Source: Corbicula japonica (Eukaryota; Mollusca; Bivalvia; Venerida; Cyrenidae). From it: 64,000 nucleotides of DNA. The stretch spans positions 9,599,374 to 9,663,373 of the forward strand of contig JAZAYU010000001.1 of assembly GCA_038501625.1 (NCBI GenBank), written 5' to 3'. Shown one piece after another: positions 63,301 to 64,000 of this stretch. The translations under genes were made by a program, and so were the position numbers. The notes under the pieces are model-generated. The model was given only the letters and a program-made list of their open reading frames with translations, did not search any database and was not told the DNA's origin. The first letter of the stretch is position 1. Each line of letters begins with the position of its first letter.

Positions 63301-63668
63301 TGGTTTTTAAAAAACAAGTTAAACCAGTACAGACCCATATAGGCTGGCTCATCCGTGACATCCTATGGATAACAGATATAGACCATGGAGTAAAGGATGA
63401 ATGCAGTTCAGTCAGACCTTGATTTTTTGTTGAGGAGTTTTTGTGTATGCAGAGTATGGAATTCAGAAGTTATCCAAAGTTTGTTTTTATTAATGTGACT
63501 GCAACCAAAGCCCCAGCTACCACATCTGAAACAATTAGCACGTAATTTAATTTACCTGCATAAACCACAAGTCCTTCAATCCAGTCGGTGTTCCGCATAA
63601 TACAGCCTCGTAACAGTATGTTGTTATGGTTTAATGGAGTTATATCACCTTCTTTATCAGACAATTTG
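21052..63668 (-). CDS. ATP10: Class V P4-ATPase (ATP10A/B/D-like phospholipid flippase), all but the N-terminal part
   Basis: Joined exons encode about 1,110 residues, from the end of the actuator domain to the stop. Seen in order are [19 protein letters not shown] and PRYKRSKLE (before TM3), [10 protein letters not shown] (TM4), [10 protein letters not shown] with the phosphorylated Asp, [23 protein letters not shown] and YTKGADS (nucleotide-binding domain), [30 protein letters not shown] and [13 protein letters not shown] (P domain), then six hydrophobic segments. [15 protein letters not shown] and the long spacer after DKTGT point to the ATP10 class rather than ATP8, ATP9 or ATP11. Family role: moves specific phospholipids (phosphatidylcholine or glucosylceramide in vertebrate members) to the cytoplasmic leaflet, with a CDC50 partner. 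The A-domain DGET motif lies upstream of 64000. The C-tail is short and polar. A pair of P-domain exons is duplicated. Confidence 0.95.
22185..22372 (-). CDS. ATP10: ATP10 exon w19: TM9-TM10
   Basis: 188 nt, phase 0 to 2. [20 protein letters not shown] is TM9; YWVMQQTI and [16 protein letters not shown] form the end of TM10 with the ALLPR motif. Donor CCAG/GTATTT. Confidence 0.95.
22778..22971. mobile_element. 5'-truncated TTAA MITE
   Basis: Starts inside the first palindrome (ATCCAGATCAGCCGGCATAT) and keeps the right end TATGGAGGAAAGGGTTAA. Confidence 0.75.
23044..23145 (-). CDS. ATP10: ATP10 exon w18: TM8
   Basis: 34 codons, [20 protein letters not shown] then [23 protein letters not shown] is an ATP10 signature. 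Donor TGG/GTAAGT. Confidence 0.95.
23249..23413. repeat. Diverged foldback element
   Basis: Centre AAATGGAGACTAGTCTCCAT with flanking CAGCATCTGACTGGTTGA / TCAACCAATCAGATGCTTG, as in the 145-bp foldback family. The arms are diverged and part is duplicated. Confidence 0.55.
23568..23648 (-). CDS. ATP10: ATP10 exon w17: TM7
   Basis: 27 codons, [20 protein letters not shown] then VHFICYF; D..YQS is the family motif in this helix. Acceptor TGTTTCAG, donor TTT/GTAAGT. Confidence 0.93.
24005..24205 (-). CDS. ATP10: ATP10 exon w16: TM5-TM6
   Basis: 67 codons, phase 0 to 0, [20 protein letters not shown] then [20 protein letters not shown] and [24 protein letters not shown] matches the TM6 region of P4-ATPases. 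Donor AAA/GTAAGA. Confidence 0.95.
24341..24471. repeat. Foldback (palindromic) element
   Basis: Arms GCCTAAGGTTTTAAAACTGA and CAGTTTTATAACCTAGGC. The centre is shortened. ATP10 intron. Confidence 0.8.
24904..25106 (-). CDS. ATP10: ATP10 exon w15: GDGANDV hinge and start of TM5
   Basis: 203 nt, phase 1 to 0. [20 protein letters not shown] holds the Mg-binding GDGXNDX motif. Then [20 protein letters not shown] and HGHWCYSRM, conserved before TM5. The donor TTG/GTGGGT gives [14 protein letters not shown], the right spacing for the family. Confidence 0.95.
25672..25726 (-). CDS. ATP10: ATP10 exon w14: 55-nt P-domain exon
   Basis: Phase 0 to 1, encoding [19 protein letters not shown]. It links CCRSSPIQK to the GDGANDV motif in the next exon ([16 protein letters not shown]). 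Acceptor TTATTACAG, donor ATCG/GTATGT. Confidence 0.95.
25805..25912. repeat. TACTGTGGTATCATT-family fragment
   Basis: TACTGTGGTATCATTTAATT at the left matches the ends of the elements at 42420 and 52589. No matching right end was found. Confidence 0.4.
25918..26139. mobile_element. TTAA MITE copy
   Basis: Left ACCGATTCCTCCATATATAC (TTAA lost) and right TATGGAGGAAAGGGTTAA. Part of the first palindrome is deleted. Confidence 0.75.
26140..27140. other. ATP10 intron, nothing recognised
   Basis: AT-rich intron sequence without exon-like ORFs or repeats that I can assign. Confidence 0.5.
27153..30786. mobile_element. Long-TIR element, Mutator-like, 3.6 kb
   Basis: Left GGTCACCCGATTTACCGAAA and right TTTCGGTAAATCGGGTGATC belong to inverted repeats of about 170 bp. 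The flanks are CTATTTTTAC on both sides (27143-27152, 30787-30796), a 9-10 bp target duplication. Long TIRs plus a 9-10 bp duplication suggest a MULE. The interior includes the pearl-like tandem array at 29298. No transposase ORF was seen, so it is non-autonomous or decayed. ATP10 intron. Confidence 0.65.
29298..30546. mobile_element. pearl-like element with 8 tandem units of about 145 bp
   Basis: Starts TAGATGTTTTTTGTG, ends CAGAGGGGGTTAGACATA, with CAGACAGACAGGCGGACAAG before the end. Core units begin TGTGACCTTGA at 29345, 29491, 29636, 29780, 29925, 30070, 30215 and 30359. Most units hold TGACCTTGACCTTTGACC and GGGTCAAAGGG, which resemble nuclear-receptor half-site arrays. Confidence 0.65.
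30945..31172 (-). CDS. ATP10: ATP10 exon w13, copy 1 (distal duplicate)
   Basis: 228 nt, phase 0 to 0, identical in protein to 38133-38360 ([10 protein letters not shown]... to CCRSSPIQK). Two single-base differences noted in the exon are synonymous. It belongs to the duplicated block ending at the N gap. Confidence 0.85.
31180..31411. mobile_element. Diverged TTAA MITE (copy-1 block)
   Basis: TTTTACTTCATATATACGCA to CATGGAAGAAAGGGTTAT. It immediately follows exon w13; the corresponding copy is at 38368-38599. Confidence 0.6.
31436..31578. repeat. Foldback element (copy-1 block)
   Basis: CCCAAGGTTTTAAAACTGAG on the left, CTCAGGTTTATAACCTTGAG on the right, centre AATGGCGACTGGTTGCCATT. Confidence 0.8.
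32212..32387 (-). CDS. ATP10: ATP10 exon w12, copy 1 (distal duplicate)
   Basis: Same 176-nt TGDK exon as 39402-39577 with the same splice sites (acceptor here TTTCAG). It needs a phase-1 donor before it. If read after exon w13 of copy 2, which ends in phase 0, it would shift the frame, so the two copies cannot both be in one functional mRNA. Confidence 0.85.
32673..32746. mobile_element. TTAA MITE cut by the gap
   Basis: TTAACCCTTTCCTCCATAGA to CAGCCAGCACATCC, then N. The complete equivalent is 39863-40104. Confidence 0.8.
32747..33246. other. Assembly gap, 500 N
   Basis: Exactly 500 undetermined bases, a conventional scaffold-gap length. It interrupts a TTAA MITE at the left. To the right is a fragment ending CTTCGAAGGGGGGCATAA, which resembles the end of a pearl-like element. 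Confidence 0.98.
35288..35995. mobile_element. pogo/Tigger-like element, 708 bp, with empty site in the other block
   Basis: Ends CAGTCGAATTGCAATAACTC and GAGTTATCGCAATTCGACTG are inverted, flanked by TA on both sides. Block 1 shows the uninterrupted site ATAACTAGATG at 29291. Repeated ATAACTCGAA motifs fill both sub-terminal regions, as in pogo-type termini. No transposase. Confidence 0.8.
35998..36962. mobile_element. pearl-like element, second copy with 6 units
   Basis: Same element as 29298-30546. Unit starts are at 36044, 36190, 36335, 36479, 36622 and 36769. Two internal units fewer, with a (ACAG)n run near 36903. Confidence 0.65.
36978..37752. mobile_element. 775-bp composite insertion present only in block 2
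   Basis: Block 1 reads GAATA-GTAACAATTT without it (30569). It starts TTCTAACACGAC, whose inverted partner GTCGTGTTAGAA is at 37564-37575. It continues into a foldback of about 70-bp arms (37578-37749, CGGTGAATTATCGCAGGATA / TATCCTGCGATAATTCACCA). A TACTGTGGTATCAT-type end lies inside at about 37190. Confidence 0.65.
38133..38360 (-). CDS. ATP10: ATP10 exon w13, copy 2 (proximal): P domain
   Basis: 76 codons, phase 0 to 0, starting [20 protein letters not shown], with [17 protein letters not shown] and [18 protein letters not shown] and CCR.SP.QK are P4 P-domain motifs. A second copy at 30945-31172 encodes the same residues, with only silent changes seen. Confidence 0.96.
38368..38599. mobile_element. 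Diverged TTAA MITE (copy-2 block)
   Basis: Same insertion as 31180-31411, showing it predates the two blocks. Confidence 0.6.
38624..38766. repeat. Foldback element (copy-2 block)
   Basis: Same as 31436-31578 at the equivalent site. Confidence 0.8.
39402..39577 (-). CDS. ATP10: ATP10 exon w12, copy 2 (proximal): P domain with TGDK
   Basis: 176 nt, phase 1 to 0. [20 protein letters not shown] then [20 protein letters not shown] includes the TGDK loop of the phosphorylation domain. It directly continues LLGAT-G of exon w11. A near-identical copy lies at 32212-32387. Confidence 0.96.
39863..40104. mobile_element. TTAA MITE copy
   Basis: TTAACCCTTTCCTCCATAGA at the left; the right end GTGGAGGAAGGAGTAAAG has lost the TTAA. 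Both palindromes are present. Confidence 0.8.
40265..40400 (-). CDS. ATP10: ATP10 exon w11
   Basis: 136 nt, phase 0 to 1, starting [20 protein letters not shown] and ending LELLGATG, the entry to the P domain ([12 protein letters not shown]). Acceptor GTTTACAG, donor ACAG/GTTGGA. Confidence 0.95.
40890..40984 (-). CDS. ATP10: ATP10 exon w10
   Basis: 95 nt, phase 1 to 0, encoding [20 protein letters not shown] then [20 protein letters not shown] is conserved in P4-ATPases. Donor AAAG/GTAACA. No long ORF shows here. Confidence 0.93.
41360..41452. repeat. Diverged foldback fragment
   Basis: GACCAGTCTCAAATCACTTC and AGCCAATCAGACACTTGAGA then CTCAGTTTATAATCTTTGG. One arm is mostly lost. Confidence 0.55.
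41551..41712 (-). CDS. ATP10: ATP10 exon w9: N domain
   Basis: 162 nt, phase 1 to 1. Contains [20 protein letters not shown] then [20 protein letters not shown] and ADSAVL. FDS.RKRMSV and KGADS are core ATP-binding motifs. Acceptor ATTTTCAG, donor AAAG/GTAAAA. Confidence 0.96.
41882..42151. mobile_element. TTAA MITE copy with short internal duplications
   Basis: TTAACCCTTTCCTCCATAGA and TATGAAGGAAAGGGTTAA, with TTGCATTTAG repeated inside. Confidence 0.8.
42420..42606. mobile_element. Short TIR element, CACTGTGGTATCAT family
   Basis: CACTGTGGTATCATAATATT at the left and ATGATACAACAGTAG at the right are imperfect inverted repeats. The interior has TTTCGCG / CGCGAAA stems. Confidence 0.5.
42610..43470. 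other. ATP10 intron, nothing recognised
   Basis: No exon-like or repeat structure seen in this stretch of the intron between w8 and w9. Confidence 0.45.
43479..43720. mobile_element. TTAA MITE, full-length copy
   Basis: TTAACCCTCACCTCCACATA and TATGGAGGAAAGGGTTAA, with both palindromes nearly intact. Confidence 0.85.
44222..44363. repeat. Foldback element
   Basis: GGAGGTTATAAAACTGAGAT to CTCAGTTTTATAACCTTGGG, centre GGCGACCAGTCGCC. Confidence 0.85.
44848..44962. mobile_element. Truncated TTAA MITE (right half)
   Basis: Starts TCTTGGTCAGAAATAACC and keeps TATGGAGGAAAGGGTTAA; part of the second palindrome is deleted. Confidence 0.75.
44965..46290. other. ATP10 intron, nothing else recognised
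   Basis: AT-rich intron upstream-adjacent to the 18-nt microexon candidate. No other exon-like sequence seen. Confidence 0.45.
46301..46318 (-). CDS. ATP10: Candidate 18-nt ATP10 microexon
   Basis: GTTACAAGAAGGATCCAG is flanked by an AG acceptor (CCTCATAG) and a perfect GTGAGT donor. Both sides are phase 1, matching the preceding exon (..CCT G) and the following one (GA GAA..). Inclusion inserts YKKDPG between LLPG and EGEVEFEVL without a frame change. Without it the length matches the vertebrate family, so it is probably an optional exon. Confidence 0.55.
46380..46502. repeat. Foldback element, one arm shortened
   Basis: GAAGGTTATAAAATTGAG to CTCAGTTTTATAACCTTGGG; the centre GGCTGAAATAGCGACCAGAT lacks the inner part of the right arm. 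Confidence 0.75.
46519..46671. mobile_element. TTAA MITE interrupted by a foldback element
   Basis: TTAACCCTTTACTCCATGCA, then GCGAACAGTGTAGATTCAAT. It breaks at 46671, where the foldback at 46672 starts; no right end follows. Confidence 0.65.
46672..46813. repeat. Foldback element
   Basis: CCCAAGGTTATAAAACTGAG to CTCAGCTTTATAACCTTCG, centre GGCGACTAGTCGCC. Confidence 0.8.
47239..47716 (-). CDS. ATP10: ATP10 exon w8: large N-domain exon
   Basis: 478 nt, phase 0 to 1. The first about 120 codons are Ser/Asn/Gln-rich and unconserved ([20 protein letters not shown]...). The end is [20 protein letters not shown] then [17 protein letters not shown], the conserved N-domain core with ESPDE. Donor ACCTG/GTTAGT. 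Confidence 0.95.
47825..48062. mobile_element. Short pearl-like element
   Basis: TGTGTCCTCAGACACAGATG at the left, a single core unit, then CAGACGGACAGACGAGTGC. It lies between ATP10 exons w7 and w8. Confidence 0.5.
48248..48433 (-). CDS. ATP10: ATP10 exon w7: start of nucleotide-binding domain
   Basis: 62 codons, phase 0 to 0, starting [18 protein letters not shown] and containing [29 protein letters not shown] is a P4-ATPase (ATP10) signature. Donor ATC/GTAAGT. Confidence 0.93.
48440..49740. other. ATP10 intron, nothing recognised
   Basis: AT-rich; no exon or repeat identified. Confidence 0.45.
49748..50142. mobile_element. TTAA MITE containing a nested foldback
   Basis: TTAACCCTTTACTCCATATG at the left; the right end TATGGAGTAAAGTGTAAC is diverged. 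The foldback at 49891-50035 splits it between AAATAACCTG and GTGAATCTAAAAGCAAAC. Confidence 0.75.
49891..50035. repeat. Foldback element nested in a TTAA MITE
   Basis: CCCAAGGTTATAAAACTGAG to CTCAGTTTTATAACCTTCAG, centre GGCGACCAGTCGCC. Confidence 0.85.
50222..50254 (-). CDS. ATP10: Possible 33-nt ATP10 exon
   Basis: A good acceptor (TTTTGTTTTAG) is followed by an in-frame [11 protein letters not shown] and a weak donor GTG/GTACCG in the required phase 0. The frame meets TAA nine codons past the donor. It may be an optional exon or a chance match. Confidence 0.3.
50675..50745 (-). CDS. ATP10: ATP10 exon w6: variable loop
   Basis: 71 nt, phase 1 to 0, encoding [20 protein letters not shown] then RNSS. 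Acceptor GTTTACAG, donor TCA/GTAAGT. Serine-rich spacer; assignment rests on phase and splice sites. Confidence 0.75.
50794..50937. repeat. Foldback element
   Basis: CTGAAGGTTATAAAGCTGAG to CTCAGTTTTATAGCCTTAGG, centre GGCGACTGGTCGCC. It lies 49 bp upstream of exon w6 in the sense of transcription. Confidence 0.85.
51055..51404. mobile_element. hAT-like MITE, 350 bp, AATAA target duplication
   Basis: CAGGGCTTTTCTG at the left and CTGAAAAAGCCCTG at the right, flanked by AATAA on both sides. The interior has repeated TTCCCAATTTCAAGAAAAAA. Confidence 0.7.
51877..51966. repeat. 45-bp tandem duplication
   Basis: TCTTTAATATTCCAATTTGC... appears twice, at 51877 and 51922, with one T/C difference (ACTGTCATG / ACTGCCATG). 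Confidence 0.85.
52430..52474 (-). CDS. ATP10: ATP10 exon w5: 45-nt exon in the variable loop
   Basis: Phase 1 to 1, 45 nt, encoding [15 protein letters not shown] plus a split codon. Flanked by CTTGCAG and GTAAGT. It fits both neighbours in phase. The sequence is low-complexity and not conserved in the family, as expected for the spacer after DKTGT. Confidence 0.75.
52589..52797. mobile_element. TACTGTGGTATCATT-type element
   Basis: TACTGTGGTATCATTTTATT at the left and AATGATACCGGAGCATTACT at the right are imperfect inverted ends. Confidence 0.45.
52913..53162 (-). CDS. ATP10: ATP10 exon w4: TM4 and phosphorylation site
   Basis: 250 nt, phase 0 to 1. [20 protein letters not shown] is TM4; the usual PLSLYV reads PLPLYV here. 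[20 protein letters not shown] then [19 protein letters not shown] carries the catalytic Asp of DKTGT. Acceptor TCTCTTCCAG, donor CCAG/GTATTA. Confidence 0.97.
53298..53475. mobile_element. Decayed TTAA MITE
   Basis: ACCAGTGTAGATCCAGATCA, a second palindrome remnant TCCAGATCAGACTGCAGAGA and GGTGTATCCATGGAATAAA. Confidence 0.5.
53697..53815. mobile_element. Internally deleted TTAA MITE
   Basis: TCCTTTACTCCTTGG and TTGGAGTAAAGAGTTAA ends with only about 90 bp between. Confidence 0.55.
54220..54585. mobile_element. TTAA MITE with nested foldback
   Basis: TTAACTCTTTGCTATATATA and TATGGAGGAAAGGGTTAA ends; the foldback at 54374-54514 lies inside the second palindrome. Confidence 0.75.
54374..54514. 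repeat. Foldback element nested in a TTAA MITE
   Basis: CCCAAGGTTATAAAATTGAG to CTCAGTTTTATAACCTTCAG, centre GGCGACTGATCGCC. Confidence 0.85.
55135..55265 (-). CDS. ATP10: ATP10 exon w3: TM3-TM4 loop
   Basis: 131 nt, phase 1 to 0. Encodes [20 protein letters not shown], an acidic/polar exoplasmic loop, and [15 protein letters not shown] leading into TM4. Donor CAG/GTAAGT. Confidence 0.93.
55558..55791. mobile_element. TTAA MITE copy
   Basis: TTAACCCTTTACTCCATAGA and TATGGTGTTATAGGTTAA, with GATCCAGATCAGACTGCACA inside. Confidence 0.7.
55828..56197. mobile_element. TTAA MITE remnant with nested foldback
   Basis: Begins in GTGTAGATCCAGATGAACTG, is interrupted by the foldback at 55883-56025, resumes CTGATCAGGATATATATTG and ends ATGGAGTAAAGGTTTAA after a short (TA)n run. 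Confidence 0.65.
55883..56025. repeat. Foldback element nested in a TTAA MITE
   Basis: CCAAGGTTATAAAACTGAGC to GCTCAGTTTTATAACCTTGG; arms nearly perfectly complementary. Confidence 0.88.
57051..57182 (-). CDS. ATP10: ATP10 exon w2: start of TM3
   Basis: 132 nt, phase 1 to 1. [20 protein letters not shown] is the P4 signature before TM3, and [18 protein letters not shown] is the first part of TM3. Donor GCAG/GTAAGT. Confidence 0.95.
57563..57697. repeat. Diverged foldback element
   Basis: TACGATTATAAAGCTAAGAC and TTCAACCAATCAGCTGCTTG then GAGACTGGTCTTC; outlines of the family with many changes. Confidence 0.5.
58287..58434. repeat. Foldback element
   Basis: GCCCAAGGTTATAAAGCTGA to TCAGCTTTATAACCTTCAGC, centre GGCGACCAGTCGCC. 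Confidence 0.87.
59163..59306. repeat. Foldback element
   Basis: CTGAAGGTTATAAAGCTGAG to CTCAGTTTTATAACCTTGGG, centre GGCGACCAGTCGCC. Confidence 0.87.
59656..59800. repeat. Diverged foldback element
   Basis: GCCCAAGAATATTAAAATAA to CTTAGTTATATGATCTTTGG; the centre GGTGACTGGTGGCC keeps pairing partly. Confidence 0.7.
60008..60440 (-). repeat. Inverted copy of the dispersed repeat at 16112-16600
   Basis: Reverse of 16112-16600 over most of its length (CCGCAAAATTGATACAACTT, TCAAACAATGTCCAGCTTCC, TTATTTCTGCTATTATGTAA). Confidence 0.6.
60355..61617. mobile_element. TIR MITE split by a hAT-like insertion
   Basis: Left ATTATGACTGTATGCATTCT and right AGAATGCATACTGTTATAAT are the ends of the same MITE as at 16112-16255. 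The 1.1-kb element at 60449-61573 is inserted in its TACCCAAC, which is intact in the other copy. Confidence 0.7.
60449..61573. mobile_element. hAT-like element, 1,125 bp, CCCAAC target duplication
   Basis: CAGGGGTTC at the left and GAACCCCTG at the right, with CCCAAC on both flanks. CCACTAAC occurs near both ends. Short open frames only; no transposase recognised. Confidence 0.65.
61700..61876. mobile_element. Decayed TTAA MITE
   Basis: GTGTAGATCCAGATCATCTG, CTGATCTGGATCTACATTGG and the end AAGTTAAGGGTTAA. Confidence 0.55.
62023..62264. mobile_element. TTAA MITE copy
   Basis: TTAACCCCTTCCTCCATATA and TATAGTAAAGGGTTAA ends, with both palindromes. Confidence 0.75.
62270..63060. other. ATP10 intron, nothing recognised
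   Basis: AT-rich sequence; no exon or repeat identified. Confidence 0.45.
63067..63282. mobile_element. TTAA MITE copy
   Basis: TTAACCTTTACTCCATTTAT and GAGGAGTAAATGGTTAA ends. A second, internally deleted copy starts in the same TTAA (63279) and runs to about 63400. Confidence 0.75.
63279..63400. mobile_element. Internally deleted TTAA MITE, adjacent copy
   Basis: TTAACCTTTACTCCATATTA to CATGGAGTAAAGGATGAA; shares the TTAA with its neighbour. Confidence 0.55.
63556..63668 (-). CDS. ATP10: ATP10 exon w1: end of actuator domain
   Basis: 113 nt, entering with the last base of a codon and leaving in phase 1. It encodes [19 protein letters not shown] then [27 protein letters not shown]....GLVVYAG is invariant in P4-ATPases. 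Acceptor ATTTTCAG, donor GCAG/GTAAAT. Confidence 0.95.
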
Positions 63669-63769
63669 CTGAAAATATACAAAACAAATTGATTAAATTG
63701 ATCACAGACCCAATGAGCTTCTGAAGAGTGCACTTGTTTTAGGCAAGATAAATTGATATGCCTTTAAGC

Positions 63770-63902
63770 AAATTGCAATCAGTGTTAATCTAGATCAGGC
63801 TGCACATCTGTTCAGTCTGATCAGGATCTTAAGTGTTTGCTTCTTTGCCAGACATGACCAAAAGAAAAGGATATTACCCATACTCAGGGAGTAAAGGGTT
63901 TA
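63770..63902. mobile_element. Truncated TTAA MITE
   Basis: GCAATCAGTGTTAATCTAGA to CAGGGAGTAAAGGGTTTAA; one half of the element only. Confidence 0.5.
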
Positions 63903-63949
63903 AAAGATTAAAAGTATCTTGCATGAGTGTGAGTTGAAGAATCTGTCAC

Positions 63950-64000
63950 CGAGGGGGGAACTGTTTTGCGGGAACGAGGCTCTGCCGAGTTCCCGCCAAA
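63950..64000. repeat. Start of a GC-rich palindromic repeat at the window edge
   Basis: GCGGGAACGAGGCTCTGCCG followed by AGTTCCCGC can form a hairpin, and the region is much richer in GC than its surroundings. It is cut by the window end. Confidence 0.4.

Overview
This is an AT-rich, intron-rich metazoan nuclear window, almost certainly from a bivalve mollusc. That placement is an inference from the type of short interspersed elements present, including pearl-like elements with ACAG/ACGG runs, and from the gene structures. It holds parts of three conserved genes; all exon borders were read by eye using GT/AG sites, phase continuity and family alignment from memory.

Region 1 (1-5452, minus strand): the first six coding exons of a phosphorylase b kinase alpha subunit gene (PHKA). 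They run from the start codon at 5452 to about residue 253, and the gene continues off the left edge. Region 2 (5453-9600): the upstream gap between PHKA and UQCRQ. More than half of it is a hAT-like element with a mariner-like element nested inside. Region 3 (9601-11900, plus strand): a complete two-exon coding region for UQCRQ, the small QP-C subunit of mitochondrial complex III (83 aa). Its intron holds a MITE, a pearl-like element and a tRNA-derived SINE. Region 4 (11900-21050): gene-poor and repeat-rich. Region 5 (21052-63668, minus strand): most of a class V P4-ATPase (ATP10 family lipid flippase), from the end of the actuator domain to the stop codon. At least 20 exons fit in frame. The N-terminal exons lie beyond 64000.

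Two points about the ATPase gene stand out. First, two P-domain exons occur twice, in two near-identical blocks (27302-32746 and 33293-39936) separated by exactly 500 N. The phases of the two exons do not allow both copies in one mRNA. The blocks also differ by two transposon insertions and by tandem-repeat number, so they look like two alleles placed in series by the assembler. Mutually exclusive exons are the alternative. Second, a consensus-spliced 18-nt sequence (46301-46318) sits in a long intron and fits both neighbouring exon phases. It would add six residues to the nucleotide-binding domain, so it is a candidate alternative microexon.

The introns are filled with recurring short elements. 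The main ones are a TTAA-flanked 215-270 bp MITE with two internal palindromes (about 28 full or partial copies), a 145-bp almost perfect foldback element (about 16 copies, several inside the first family), hAT-like elements with 5-6 bp target duplications, a 3.6-kb long-TIR Mutator-like element and pearl-like elements. The three genes are not functionally linked, though PHKA (glycogenolysis control) and UQCRQ (respiration) are arranged head to head.
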